A stretch of 64,000 bases of DNA from Hyphomonas sp. Lineage in GTDB: Bacteria > Pseudomonadota > Alphaproteobacteria > Caulobacterales > Hyphomonadaceae. A program made the translations under genes and the position numbers. Under the pieces are notes generated by a model. The model saw nothing but the letters and a program-made list of their open reading frames with translations. It did not search any database and had not been told where the DNA came from. The DNA is taken from assembly GCF_016125515.1 (NCBI RefSeq), contig NZ_WGLO01000006.1, forward strand, positions 50,097 to 114,096, written 5' to 3'. Positions 38,907-47,611 of this stretch are shown one piece after another (position 1 is the stretch's first letter; every line of letters starts with the position of its first letter).

Positions 38907-39941
38907 ATGTCCGGTCGTAACCTCGTCGTGATGCGCAATGCTGTTCCGGTTCGGGACGCTGCGGCCGCAAAGGCGCCCGAGCCGCGCGCCGATTTCGAAC
39001 TGATCCGGGCGAGTTTGTCGGCCGATTACATCTCGCCCGCTGACGTGAAGGGCGCCCTCGCGAAGCGGCTGGCCGGATCCAACAAGGCCACCGGCGCGGC
39101 ATTGGCCGCCTTTGAAGCGCGCGCCCGGGCGGACGCCATGTTCCTGACCGGCGAAGACATCGCCTTTCGCCTCCTGCCGATGCTCAACCTGACCGGCTGG
39201 AAAGGCCGCGTGTCGGCGGTCATCCATGCCAGTCACAGCCTGAAATGGCGCACGGCCGCCCGGCTGATCGGAACGGCCCGTGTGGGAACCTATTTCACCG
39301 TCTCCACGCTGCAGCGCGACGCGCTCGTGCAGAAAGCCGGCTTGCCGGCCGGCAAGGTCGAGTTTCTCTACGACTCGGTGGATGCGGCCTATTTCGATCC
39401 GGCCCTGGCCGGCGCTCCGGAAGGCGATGGCTATGTCTTTGCCTGCGGTCTGGAGAACCGGGACTATGACACGCTCTCTGCCGCCGCCGCCCGGGTGCGC
39501 TGCCCGGTCCGGGTGCAGGCTTCGGGCTATTTCCCGCAAGCCGGCACCACGGACGGCGACCTGCCAGCCAATTTTGAAATCAACCGTACACGGCTTTCCT
39601 ATGGCGACTTGCGCACGCGTTATGCCGGGGCGCGGCTGGTCGTGGTGCCGCTGAATGCGGTGCCCTATGCGGCCGGTGTGAACGGCCTGCTCGAAGGCAT
39701 GGCCATGGGCAAGGCGGTGATCGTCACCGAGTCGTCCGGCCTGTCGGACTATACGGGCCTGGATTCCCTCATCAAGGTTCCGGCTGCCGACCCGGCGCGA
39801 CTGGCCGAAACCATTGAAGCGCTGTGGCGTGACGCGAAAGCTTGTGAAGAGATGGGCCGCGCCAACCGCGCCTGGATCCTTCGGCATGCGCATGTCGAGC
39901 AGTATGCTGCCACTATCGCAGACCGGATGCTGGCAGGTTAG
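38907..39941 (+). CDS. Glycosyltransferase (family 4-like)
   Basis: A 344-residue cytoplasmic glycosyltransferase of the GT-B fold. Visible are an acceptor-domain helix and strand set around FLTGEDIAFRLLPMLNLTGW, then LPAGKVEFLYDSVDAAYFDP, the family's usual linker, and a C-terminal nucleotide-sugar site with GVNGLLEGMAMGKAVIVTES SGLSDY in two parts. GGAG precedes the ATG at 38907 by 8 bp; the longer upstream frame is unlikely. It is 9 bp ahead of the flippase gene, so both probably make a surface polysaccharide. Sugar donor unknown. Confidence 0.75.
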   Translation: MSGRNLVVMRNAVPVRDAAAAKAPEPRADFELIRASLSADYISPADVKGALAKRLAGSNKATGAALAAFEARARADAMFLTGEDIAFRLLPMLNLTGWKGRVSAVIHASHSLKWRTAARLIGTARVGTYFTVSTLQRDALVQKAGLPAGKVEFLYDSVDAAYFDPALAGAPEGDGYVFACGLENRDYDTLSAAAARVRCPVRVQASGYFPQAGTTDGDLPANFEINRTRLSYGDLRTRYAGARLVVVPLNAVPYAAGVNGLLEGMAMGKAVIVTESSGLSDYTGLDSLIKVPAADPARLAETIEALWRDAKACEEMGRANRAWILRHAHVEQYAATIADRMLAG

Positions 39942-39949
39942 AGGCGCGG

Positions 39950-41425
39950 ATGCTGAAGTCGCAGATCCTCAAGGGCACGACCTGGCTGCTGGCCGGGCGC
40001 TTCATCAGCAACGGGCTGGGCCTGCTCAGTACGCTGATTGCCGCGCGCCTGCTGATGCCCGAGGATTTCGGCCTGATGGCGATTGCGATGAGCGTGTTCG
40101 CGATTGCCGGCTCGGTGGTCGAGCTGCCGGTCGGCGCGGCGCTGGTGCAGATGAAGAATGCCGGCAAGGATGATTTCGACACGGCCTGGACCATCAATTT
40201 CCTGCGCGGCGCCATCGTTGCGGCGCTGATGGTGATCGTTGCCTGGCCGGCTTCGCTGGTGATGGGCGATCCGCGCCTGTTCGGTCTCGTTGCCGTGCTC
40301 GCGCTTTATCCCCTGGTGCTGGGCCTGCGCAATTCCTGGTTCGAACAATACATCCGCGACATGGATTTCCGCCGCGAAGCCTTGCTGGATGTGCTGACAA
40401 AGATCACGTCGATCACGGTTATCGTGTGGATCGGCCTTGCCACGCACAGCTACTGGGCGCTGCCGATCGGACTGATCGCATCGGGCCTGGCCAATACGGC
40501 GGCCTCCTATGTGCTGCGCCCGCAGCTTCCGGCCTTCGGACTCAAATCGTTCCGGAAGTTCTTCGGCTTCTCGGTCTGGGTCGGGCTGGGCAATGTGGCC
40601 GACAGCGTGCGAGATGCCAGCACCAATTTTCTCCTTGGCCGTTTCGTCGGCAATGCGCGCCTCGGCGCCTTCTCGGTCGGCTCGCAGTTCGGCGAACGGC
40701 TGGAGACGCTGCTCTATGCGCCGATGGAGCGGACCCTGTTTGCCGCTTTCAGCTCGATCCAGGACGACGCCGCGCGCGTGCGCGACGTCTATCTGAAAAG
40801 CATCCATTCAGGCTTTGCGATCATATTGCCGGTGTGCGTGGGCATGGGACTTCTGGCGCCGGAGATCATCTCCATCACGCTCGGACCGAAATGGCCGGAA
40901 GCGGCGCTGGTGCTGACCTTCGCAGCGCCGATCACGGCGCTTTACCTGCTCGCCGGGCTCAGCAATTCGCTCGCAAATGCGCTCGGCCATCCGCGTTTGT
41001 TGTTCAAGTACAAGTTGGTTTCGGCCGCGGTGCACGTTCCGGTGCTGGCGGCGGGGCTCATCAACTATGGCATGATCGGCGCGCTCTGGGCGTGTGCGTT
41101 CACCGCGCTCGGCTGGTATCTGCTCAGCATCCATGCCGCGGCAAAGGTGACCGGCCTGACGCGCGGGGCGCAGATTGCTGCGGTCGGACGAACGACCCTT
41201 TCAGCGCTGGTGATGAGCGGGGTGGTTGTATCGGCGCGCGAAACGCTCCTGGCGGGCGGAGGCAGCGAACTCATGGACATGATTCTGAGAGCAGGCCTGC
41301 TCGCGATCCTCGGCGCGCTGACCTATACGGCCGCACACGTCACGCTGTGGCAGCTGACCGGGCGGCGTGAGGGAATCGAGACGAACGTGCTTTCGATTTT
41401 GAACCGCCGGCTGGCGAACCCGTAG
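39950..41425 (+). CDS. Wzx-like polysaccharide flippase
   Basis: A 491-residue inner-membrane protein of the oligosaccharide flippase family with about 14 helices. The N-terminal KGTTWLLAGRFISNGLGLLS and ARLLMPEDFGLMAIAMSVFA are characteristic of Wzx-type (MOP superfamily) transporters, and the mid-part FGFSVWVGLGNVADSVRDAS also fits. Co-transcribed with the glycosyltransferase upstream (9 bp gap). Its 3' end overlaps the convergent ATP-grasp gene by 86 bp. Confidence 0.87.
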   Translation: MLKSQILKGTTWLLAGRFISNGLGLLSTLIAARLLMPEDFGLMAIAMSVFAIAGSVVELPVGAALVQMKNAGKDDFDTAWTINFLRGAIVAALMVIVAWPASLVMGDPRLFGLVAVLALYPLVLGLRNSWFEQYIRDMDFRREALLDVLTKITSITVIVWIGLATHSYWALPIGLIASGLANTAASYVLRPQLPAFGLKSFRKFFGFSVWVGLGNVADSVRDASTNFLLGRFVGNARLGAFSVGSQFGERLETLLYAPMERTLFAAFSSIQDDAARVRDVYLKSIHSGFAIILPVCVGMGLLAPEIISITLGPKWPEAALVLTFAAPITALYLLAGLSNSLANALGHPRLLFKYKLVSAAVHVPVLAAGLINYGMIGALWACAFTALGWYLLSIHAAAKVTGLTRGAQIAAVGRTTLSALVMSGVVVSARETLLAGGGSELMDMILRAGLLAILGALTYTAAHVTLWQLTGRREGIETNVLSILNRRLANP

Positions 41426-42308
41426 GTGCGTTCCCGCACGTCTGAGAATTGTTCAGCATCAGGACTATCTCTTCGGCAAAGGCTTTCAGCATCGCCCGGA
41501 AGTCCTCGCCGAAATACTCGGTCTCGCCGTAAGCGCCCAATCCCAGCGTCTTGTTCGCATCGAAAATGAACGGTTCGCCGTCGATCATCACATAGTCGAT
41601 CTTGCCATAGTCCAGATTCAGGCGGCGGCGCATGTTTACAAGTCGCGGATGTGGCTCGAAGGGCAGGCAGGACACGTGCTCGTCTTCGGTAATGATCTCG
41701 CTGCGAGACTGCTCGATGTTCTCGTAGTGCAGGCGTCCGAGGAATATGTATTCGCGGAGCATGTTCTTCTCGCCGGCTTTTTCGAGCATCAGTTTCTGGA
41801 CGATATTGTCCGGCGTGAAATAGCCCGGCGGCACGTCGGCGAGCGTCGGGAAAATGCGATAGTCGGATTTTTGCGTGATCAGGCGCGGCGGCGGGCGCGT
41901 TGCCAGGCGCGTCAGGCGGTCGGTCATCCGTTTCAGGAGCGACCGGTTCACCAGCTCCGGCGCGCCGCCATAGTTCAGGTCGGACTTCAAGATCACGGGG
42001 GCAGGATAGGAGTCGCCGGGTTCGAGCAATCCGTCGACAAAGGTACGCTTGCGGATGTCGCCGGCATGCGCGTTGATCTGGACCGGAAACCGGCGGGCGA
42101 AGCGCTGCAGCTTCGGCGACACGACAGAACGGTCGACGTGCACGAACACCGCATCGGCCGGTTCGAAATACCCCGTGCCGTGGAGGTCGATCACCTCAAC
42201 GCCCATCTCGCGCAGATGGTCTGCGATCTGCACGACCATGTGCAACCGGTCGCCGCGGGGCGTGCCCTTGTCATGAAGGATCGCCAGTTTTTTTCTGCGC
42301 GCCTGCAT
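41340..42308 (-). CDS. ATP-grasp-like protein
   Basis: A 322-residue cytoplasmic protein with an ATP-grasp-like layout: an N-terminal alpha/beta region (KKLAILHDKGTPRGDRLHMV), a central part with VILKSDLNYGGAPE, a KLMLEKAGEKNMLREYIFLG strand pair and a C-terminal DYGKIDYVMIDGEPFIFDAN, where the acidic and Asn residues are placed like the Mg-ATP ligands of the family. I do not recognise a substrate. The ATG at 42308 is preferred to the longer frame starting at 42431. Its C-terminal 28 or so codons overlap the end of the flippase gene on the other strand. A role in modifying a polysaccharide or peptide is possible only by context. Confidence 0.65.
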   Translation of the reverse strand: MQARRKKLAILHDKGTPRGDRLHMVVQIADHLREMGVEVIDLHGTGYFEPADAVFVHVDRSVVSPKLQRFARRFPVQINAHAGDIRKRTFVDGLLEPGDSYPAPVILKSDLNYGGAPELVNRSLLKRMTDRLTRLATRPPPRLITQKSDYRIFPTLADVPPGYFTPDNIVQKLMLEKAGEKNMLREYIFLGRLHYENIEQSRSEIITEDEHVSCLPFEPHPRLVNMRRRLNLDYGKIDYVMIDGEPFIFDANKTLGLGAYGETEYFGEDFRAMLKAFAEEIVLMLNNSQTCGNAPTGSPAGGSKSKARSSRFPHAARSAATA

Positions 42309-42427
42309 GGTCAGCTTGCGGATCCGTGTTTGGCCGGGCGCGGCGGGTGCGGTCCGGTGTTGAGGTTGGAGTGTGCCAGAAAATGGTAAACGGAGCTTGG
42401 CCGGATCCGGTGAAATTGCGCCAAGTG

Positions 42428-43102
42428 TCACCGACGAAGCGCCAAAGATTCAGCCGGATCGAGCAGCCGCCACTGGCCTTCGGGCAGGGCGCCAAGGCGA
42501 AGTGGGCCGAAACGGCTACGGTGCAGCGCTTCGACATGATTGCCGGCGGCGGCGAACATGCGGCGCACCTGATGGTAGCGTCCCTCGGTCAGCGTGAGGC
42601 TGGCCGTGCGTTCGCCGGTCACCTCCAGGCGGGCGGGCAGGCAGGGCTTGTCCTCGCCGCGCAGCACCAGAGTGCCGGACGCGAACAGCGCCGCTTCATG
42701 TCCCTCCAGCGGCCGCGCAAGGCGCGCCTCATACGTCTTCTCGATGCTGGATCTCGGCGAGATCAGCCGGTGCAGCAGCGTACCGTCATCCGTGAAAAGA
42801 AGAAGCCCGGTCGTGTCCGCATCGAGGCGGCCGATCGTGGAGAGCTTGGGATCCCGCTTCTGGAAGCGGCCGGGCATCAGCTCATAGACCAGCCGGCCCT
42901 GGTCGGCGTGGGAGCAGGTGAAGCCGGCCGGTTTGTTCAGCATCAGGATCATACCGGCCGGCGGATCAAGCGGCTCGCCATCGATCCGCAGATCATCGCC
43001 TTCGCCGGTCACCCGGCCGTCACGGATGGCGATCGCCATTTCCTTGCGCGAGCCGTAACCCAGCCCGGCGAGAAATTTCGCGAGCTTGCGTGTGTCGTTC
43101 AT
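42428..43102 (-). CDS. 16S rRNA pseudouridine synthase, RsuA/RluE type
   Basis: A 224-residue RNA-modifying enzyme. An N-terminal S4 domain (RKLAKFLAGLGYGSRKEMAI) precedes the catalytic domain with the active aspartate in IGRLDADTTGLLLFTDDGTL (Asp94) and the conserved VMLNKPAG-like LMLNKPAGFTCSHAD and EGRYHQVRRMFAAAGNHVEA. RsuA and RluE cannot be separated by reading alone. Its start overlaps the stop of the methyltransferase gene by 4 bp (ATGA), so they are co-translated. Confidence 0.9.
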   Translation of the reverse strand: MNDTRKLAKFLAGLGYGSRKEMAIAIRDGRVTGEGDDLRIDGEPLDPPAGMILMLNKPAGFTCSHADQGRLVYELMPGRFQKRDPKLSTIGRLDADTTGLLLFTDDGTLLHRLISPRSSIEKTYEARLARPLEGHEAALFASGTLVLRGEDKPCLPARLEVTGERTASLTLTEGRYHQVRRMFAAAGNHVEALHRSRFGPLRLGALPEGQWRLLDPAESLALRR

Positions 43103-44142
43103 TTCGCCCGCTTCGGCCGTTCCGCGCGGATGATCTTGTAGCCCGCTTCATCCTCGAGCATTTCGTGCGTCTTGAAACAGGCGCTGAGTTCGGCCTCGTA
43201 GGGAAGGTGCCGGTTAGCGACCAGCCACAGCGTGCCGCCCGGCTTCAGCGCCTGCGCCGCCGCACGGATGAAGCCGCGTCCCAGCGCCGAATTGTCCGCA
43301 CGCCCCGTATGGAAGGGCGGGTTCATCACCACGAAATCATAAGCTTTTTCCGGAAGGTCCTTCAGCACATCGGCCCAATGCGCCGTGAACCGGCCCGCGA
43401 ACGGCGCCAGTGTCGCCTCGATACAGACCATCGCGCGATACTCGGCTTCGTAGAGGTCGATGCGCTCGATGCCCGGGCAATGGGTCAGCAGTTCGCGCGA
43501 GAGGAAGCCGTAGCCGGCGCCGAGGTCTGCGCCGACGCCTTTGGTCTGCTCGGGCACGGAATCGGCCAGCAGTTCGCTGCCCGGATCCACCCGGTCCCAG
43601 CTGAACAGGCCCGGCCGGCTGAACAGGCCCGGTTCGATCTCGCGCACGGCGTCTTCGGCGATCCAGTCCTCGGCAAGGTTCGTGTCGATCGCGGCGGCCA
43701 CCTTGCGCGTCCAGAAGGCGCGGCATTTGTGTTTCGACAGGCTGCCGGTTTCGCCCGAAATCTCGCCCAGCATCTTTTCGCCGGTCTTGCCGCCCAGCGT
43801 GTTGGGCAGGCTGGCGATCACATACGTGCCTTCCGGTGCGGCCAGGACGGCGCGGGCAAACAGCGCGCGCGCCTGGTCGCGCTGGCGCGGCGGCACGACA
43901 ATTGTCAGGGCCGCGACCGGCAATTCCACCGAGTCCACGTCCAGAACGGTATAGCCAGCAGTCCTCAAGGCCTCGTGCGCAGGCTTCTGCGTGGTGCGGC
44001 ACACGACACGGTCCTTCGGCAGCTCAGCCAGCCAGGGGCCTGGCTCGGCATTCAGCACGAGGATTGCGCCCGTTTGGGGCATGCGTACGGCGCCGCTGTC
44101 GAAAGCGAGCAAGAGCGTGTCAAATACAACCTGATCCATCAT
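43099..44142 (-). CDS. RsmC-like class I SAM-dependent rRNA methyltransferase
   Basis: A 347-residue methyltransferase in the RsmC/RlmG group. The C-terminal domain has the SAM loop GVGADLGAGYGFLSRELLTH, an acidic residue in IDLYEAEYRAMVCIEATL, and the catalytic motif YDFVVMNPPFHTGRADNSAL; the N-terminal half is the degenerate duplicate of the fold. A small tandem duplication, EPGLFSRPGLFSW, lies in the middle. The start is either GTG at 44151 or ATG at 44142; no good ribosome-binding site decides. Paired with the pseudouridine synthase, suggesting a shared rRNA-modification unit. Confidence 0.82.
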   Translation of the reverse strand: MMDQVVFDTLLLAFDSGAVRMPQTGAILVLNAEPGPWLAELPKDRVVCRTTQKPAHEALRTAGYTVLDVDSVELPVAALTIVVPPRQRDQARALFARAVLAAPEGTYVIASLPNTLGGKTGEKMLGEISGETGSLSKHKCRAFWTRKVAAAIDTNLAEDWIAEDAVREIEPGLFSRPGLFSWDRVDPGSELLADSVPEQTKGVGADLGAGYGFLSRELLTHCPGIERIDLYEAEYRAMVCIEATLAPFAGRFTAHWADVLKDLPEKAYDFVVMNPPFHTGRADNSALGRGFIRAAAQALKPGGTLWLVANRHLPYEAELSACFKTHEMLEDEAGYKIIRAERPKRAK

Positions 44143-44223
44143 CGGCGGCACCGATACGCGTCCCGGGCCGTTCTGAAAAGGCCCGGGCTCAGGCGCTCGC
44201 CCGGTGCCTTGCGGGCAGCAAGC

Positions 44224-45120
44224 CTACCTGCAGCCTGCCGCCCAGTCGGCGACCGTGTCGATCAGGGCTTCGCGCGACCAGGAGAAGGAATGGTCGCCGG
44301 ACAGCACCACACCGGTCGTCTCGATCTCCGGGGCGGCCTCGTAGGCGGCAATCAGCGGCTTGACCACATCCTCCAGCGACACCGACGCATCTTTGTCGCC
44401 GCCGACGATCAGGACTTTCTTGCCCGCCAGTCCCGGCGTCAGGTTCTGCAGCTCAAAAGCTTCGGCATTGTTGCGGATCTCGGCCACGCCGGTCTCGCCA
44501 TCATAGCCGGCCAGCATCTGCAGGCTGTCCGAATAGGCCCGGAAGCCGGCCTCGAATTCGGGGTTCGCATCGAACGCAAATGCCCGCCCGCCCAGGTTCG
44601 CCGGAGCGATCCCGGCGGTGCAGGCAATCGCCGGATCGCGCGCCGCGCCCTGCAGCGCGGCAAACCCGCCCATCGAATGGCCAATGGTGATCAGCCTGGC
44701 CGGATCAACGCGGTAGTCCGCGGCCTTCGCGCGCAGGAACTCTGCCGCCGCGCCGACATCCTCGATCACATGCGTGAAGGAATAGACGCCCTCGCTGCCC
44801 CACGCGCCGCGATAGTGGAAGAAGAGGACGTTGAACCCGTCGCGGCGCAGGGCCTGCGCCAGGTCGAGGTTCTTTTCATTGCCGGGAAAGCCGTGCAGCA
44901 GGATCACCGTCGGATGCGGGTCCGCGCCGCCTGCCAGATAGATATGGCCGTTCAGCCGGTCGCCATGGCTGTCGAACGACACTTCGGCGATGCCGGGCGG
45001 AAAGTCGGCGTCGATGGTCGCGGGGTCGCTGAAACGGCCGGACGCCGCATCGGGCGCCGGTGCGCTCGCGCAAGCAGCAATCATCAGGGCGCTCAGCGCC
45101 AGCAGGCAGAATTGATTCAT
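44224..45120 (-). CDS. Alpha/beta hydrolase lipoprotein
   Basis: A 298-residue predicted lipoprotein (MNQFCLLALSALMIAACAS, lipobox Cys17) with an alpha/beta-hydrolase fold. The oxyanion region is VILLHGFPGNEKNLDLAQAL, the nucleophile elbow ITIGHSMGGFAALQGA (Ser149), the acid probably in VGGDKDASVSLED and the His in SGDHSFSW. GGAGAAGTTTG precedes the ATG at 45120. Periplasmic esterase or peptidase activity is plausible; the substrate is unknown. Confidence 0.8.
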   Translation of the reverse strand: MNQFCLLALSALMIAACASAPAPDAASGRFSDPATIDADFPPGIAEVSFDSHGDRLNGHIYLAGGADPHPTVILLHGFPGNEKNLDLAQALRRDGFNVLFFHYRGAWGSEGVYSFTHVIEDVGAAAEFLRAKAADYRVDPARLITIGHSMGGFAALQGAARDPAIACTAGIAPANLGGRAFAFDANPEFEAGFRAYSDSLQMLAGYDGETGVAEIRNNAEAFELQNLTPGLAGKKVLIVGGDKDASVSLEDVVKPLIAAYEAAPEIETTGVVLSGDHSFSWSREALIDTVADWAAGCR

Positions 45121-45177
45121 CAAACTTCTCCTTTTCCTCTGGCTAGCACGGGTGCCCGCCGGTCAGCCAGCGGACTG

Positions 45178-45208
45178 AAAAAAACCCCGCCGGATTGCGC
45201 CGGCGGGG
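45178..45208 (-). terminator. Rho-independent terminator of the thiolase gene
   Basis: On the minus strand a perfect 9-bp stem, CCCCGCCGG/CCGGCGGGG with a 6-base loop, is followed by TTTTTTT. It lies 27 bp after the thiolase stop. Confidence 0.88.
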
Positions 45209-45234
45209 CCTGTTCCATTCACCCTTCAAGGCGA

Positions 45235-46485
45235 TTACGCGTCGAGGCGCTCGATGATGATGGCCGGGGCCATGCCGCCTGCGGCGCACATGGTGACAAG
45301 GCCGTAGCGGCCGCCCGAACGCTCGAGTTCGTCCAGCGCGGTGCCGATCAGGATCGAACCGGTGGCGCCGATCGGATGGCCGAGGGCCATCGCGCCGCCA
45401 TTGATGTTCACCTTCTCGCGGTCGAGATCGAGGTCGCGGATGAACTTCTCGGCGACAACCGAGAAGGCTTCGTTGATTTCATACACGTCGATGTCGGTGG
45501 TTTTCAGGCCGGCCTTCTCGAGCACCTTCTTCGCTGCGGCGACCGGTGCGTTGAGCATCAGCGTCGGGCAGTCGCCCATGTTCGCTGTGGCCACGATCCG
45601 GGCGCGCGGCTTGAGGCCATGCTTGTCCGCGTAGTCTTTCGAAGCGAGCAGCAGGGCGGCCGCGCCGTCCACAACGCCCGACGAGTTACCGGCGTGGTGC
45701 ACGTGGCTGATCTTGCCTTCGAGCTGCGGATATTTCCGCGTGACCAGGTTGCCGTAGGTGTTGCCCTGATCGTCGACCGGAATGTCCATGTACATGTTGA
45801 ACACGGTTTTCAGGCCCGCGAGGCTTTCCATCGTCGTTTGCGGACGCGGGAATTCCTCGTGGTCGAGGGCCAGCGTTCCGTCCACGTTGTAAACCGGAAC
45901 GAGCGACTTGTTGAAACGGCCCTCGGCGATGGCGCGAGCCGCGCGCTGCTGGCTGACGACGGCGAGACGGTCGACGGCTTCGCGGTCGATGCCCTCCAGC
46001 GTTGCGATGGCATCGGCGCAGACGCCCTGCTGCGATTGCGGGTGCTTCTCGCGCAGGCGCAGGTTGCCCACATCCATCGTCGGCGGAGATTTCGGATCAG
46101 CTGTGGCCGCCGTGTAGCTCATCATTTCGCAGCCGCCGGCGATCACGCAGTCTTCCATGCCCGACATGACCTGGGCCGCAGCAAGTGCCACCGAGGTGAT
46201 GCCCGAACCGCAGAAACGGTCGAGCGTGACGCCCGAAGCCTTGATGTCATAGCCGGCGTCGAGCGCGGCCATGCGGCCCATGTCGGCGCCTTGCGCGCCG
46301 CGCTGGCTGGATGTGCCCCAAATGATGTCGTCGACCGTGGCGGTATCGAGCTTGTTGCGCTCCGCCAGGGCGCTCAGCACCGTGGCCGCGAGGTGCTGCG
46401 GGTGCATGTGGGCGAGCGCGCCCTTGCCAACCTTGCCGATGCCGCGCGGCGTGCGGACAGCGTCGATGATATAGGCTTCAGCCAT
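45235..46485 (-). CDS. Acetyl-CoA C-acyltransferase (thiolase)
   Basis: A 416-residue thiolase, acting in fatty-acid beta-oxidation or polyhydroxyalkanoate/ketone metabolism. The acyl-accepting cysteine is in LDRFCGSGITSVALAAAQVM (Cys92), the catalytic His in NGGAMALGHPIGATGSILIG, a second Cys in VTMCAAGGMAPAII and the conserved EINEAFSVVAEKF. The ATG at 46485 follows GGGAGTTTCAAC. Substrate length specificity (FadA- or PhaA-like) cannot be fixed by reading. Monocistronic, ending in a strong terminator. Confidence 0.9.
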   Translation of the reverse strand: MAEAYIIDAVRTPRGIGKVGKGALAHMHPQHLAATVLSALAERNKLDTATVDDIIWGTSSQRGAQGADMGRMAALDAGYDIKASGVTLDRFCGSGITSVALAAAQVMSGMEDCVIAGGCEMMSYTAATADPKSPPTMDVGNLRLREKHPQSQQGVCADAIATLEGIDREAVDRLAVVSQQRAARAIAEGRFNKSLVPVYNVDGTLALDHEEFPRPQTTMESLAGLKTVFNMYMDIPVDDQGNTYGNLVTRKYPQLEGKISHVHHAGNSSGVVDGAAALLLASKDYADKHGLKPRARIVATANMGDCPTLMLNAPVAAAKKVLEKAGLKTTDIDVYEINEAFSVVAEKFIRDLDLDREKVNINGGAMALGHPIGATGSILIGTALDELERSGGRYGLVTMCAAGGMAPAIIIERLDA

Positions 46486-46650
46486 GTTGAAACTCCCTTG
46501 TGTCATGCCCTGTGCTTTCGGGCCTTCGATGGCATCGCTTTACGCGAACGTAAGCGTAAGCGAAAGCCGTGACGTTGGGAGAGGTCTGCGCCCGGTTCAA
46601 CTGTCTTTCCGCGCGTCTTTGTGACAAGGTGGCTGCAGGGAGAAACGCTC

Positions 46651-47604
46651 ATGGCGCGAAGCCGGGCTTTTGACGTAATTGTGGCGGTCCTGATGGCCGG
46701 GCCAGCGCTTAGCGCATCTGCATCCGACGAGCGCGCGGTGATCCCCTTCGAACTGAACCGGTTTGACCACATGATCGTCCAACTCGAAATCAATGGCCGG
46801 GCGTCGACGACCGGCGTCATCGATACGGCGGCAACCTTCGCCATGGTTGATAGTACGGCAGCGTTGCGCAGCGGCGTGCGTGAGCCGGATGCGGCCAGCC
46901 GCACTGTCAATATCCTCGGCGTCAATGGCGATCAGGATTATCCTGTCGTGCGCCTCGACACGATCTCGGCCGGTAACCTGCGCATGCATGCGGTCGATGC
47001 TGCGTACAATGACAACATCGAAGTCCCCGGCGCCGCGAACAATGTCCTGCCGGCGTCCGCCTTTCCGGGCGATGTGCTTGAGTTCGACTTCGAGGCGCGA
47101 ACGATCTCCGCCTATGATGGCAAGCCGGATGTGAAACGTACCCACTATGCCGGCGCCGTGAAATACTCAGACGAGGGCGGCCTCATTTTCATCGGTATCC
47201 GGATCAATGGAAAACCGGGCCGGGCGCTGATCGATACCGGATCAAGCCTGTCCTACGTGAACACCACTTTCGCGCGCCAGTCGTCGATGCGGCGCAATGA
47301 AGAACTCACGCACCGTATCTTTGGCGCCACTGGCGACAGCGAGTCCGCGTGGGTCGGCCGTGCGCGGAAGATCCATCTCGCGGACTTCTATGTGAAGAAT
47401 CCAGACCTTATGGTGTCTGATCCTGTCCTGCTTGAACGCCTGGGGTTGACTGACGAGCCGGTCATGGTTCTGGGGCTCGACTTCCTTTCGAAGTTCAGGC
47501 TGCAGTTCGACCGGCGCAAGCACGAGTTGATTTTGAGTATTCCGGACGACAATAGCGCCGTCGGCCTTGACCTGTCGGCGGACGCGACACGGCTCAAACG
47601 CTGA
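46651..47604 (+). CDS. Exported two-lobed retropepsin-like aspartic protease
   Basis: A 317-residue exported protein. A signal peptide (VIVAVLMAGPALSASAS) is followed by two related aspartic-protease-like lobes. The second has the active motif RALIDTGSSLSYVNTTFARQ and the conserved DEPVMVLGLDFLSKFRLQFD; the first has a degenerate GVIDTAATFAMVDSTAAL. GGGAGAAACGCTC precedes the ATG at 46651. Single-chain, two-lobe bacterial retropepsins of this type act in the periplasm; the substrate is unknown. Confidence 0.7.
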   Translation: MARSRAFDVIVAVLMAGPALSASASDERAVIPFELNRFDHMIVQLEINGRASTTGVIDTAATFAMVDSTAALRSGVREPDAASRTVNILGVNGDQDYPVVRLDTISAGNLRMHAVDAAYNDNIEVPGAANNVLPASAFPGDVLEFDFEARTISAYDGKPDVKRTHYAGAVKYSDEGGLIFIGIRINGKPGRALIDTGSSLSYVNTTFARQSSMRRNEELTHRIFGATGDSESAWVGRARKIHLADFYVKNPDLMVSDPVLLERLGLTDEPVMVLGLDFLSKFRLQFDRRKHELILSIPDDNSAVGLDLSADATRLKR

Positions 47605-47611
47605 ATCCGCC

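Noticed and set aside
43590..43640. Tandem repeat of GAACAGGCCCGG within the methyltransferase gene
   Set aside because: It only encodes a small internal duplication (PGLFS twice) in a coding region; not a CRISPR or regulatory repeat.
43090..46572. Plus-strand frame of 1160 codons
   Set aside because: It lies antisense to the methyltransferase, hydrolase and thiolase genes, all with clear motifs; its composition (Arg, His, Gln, Asp rich) marks it as a shadow.
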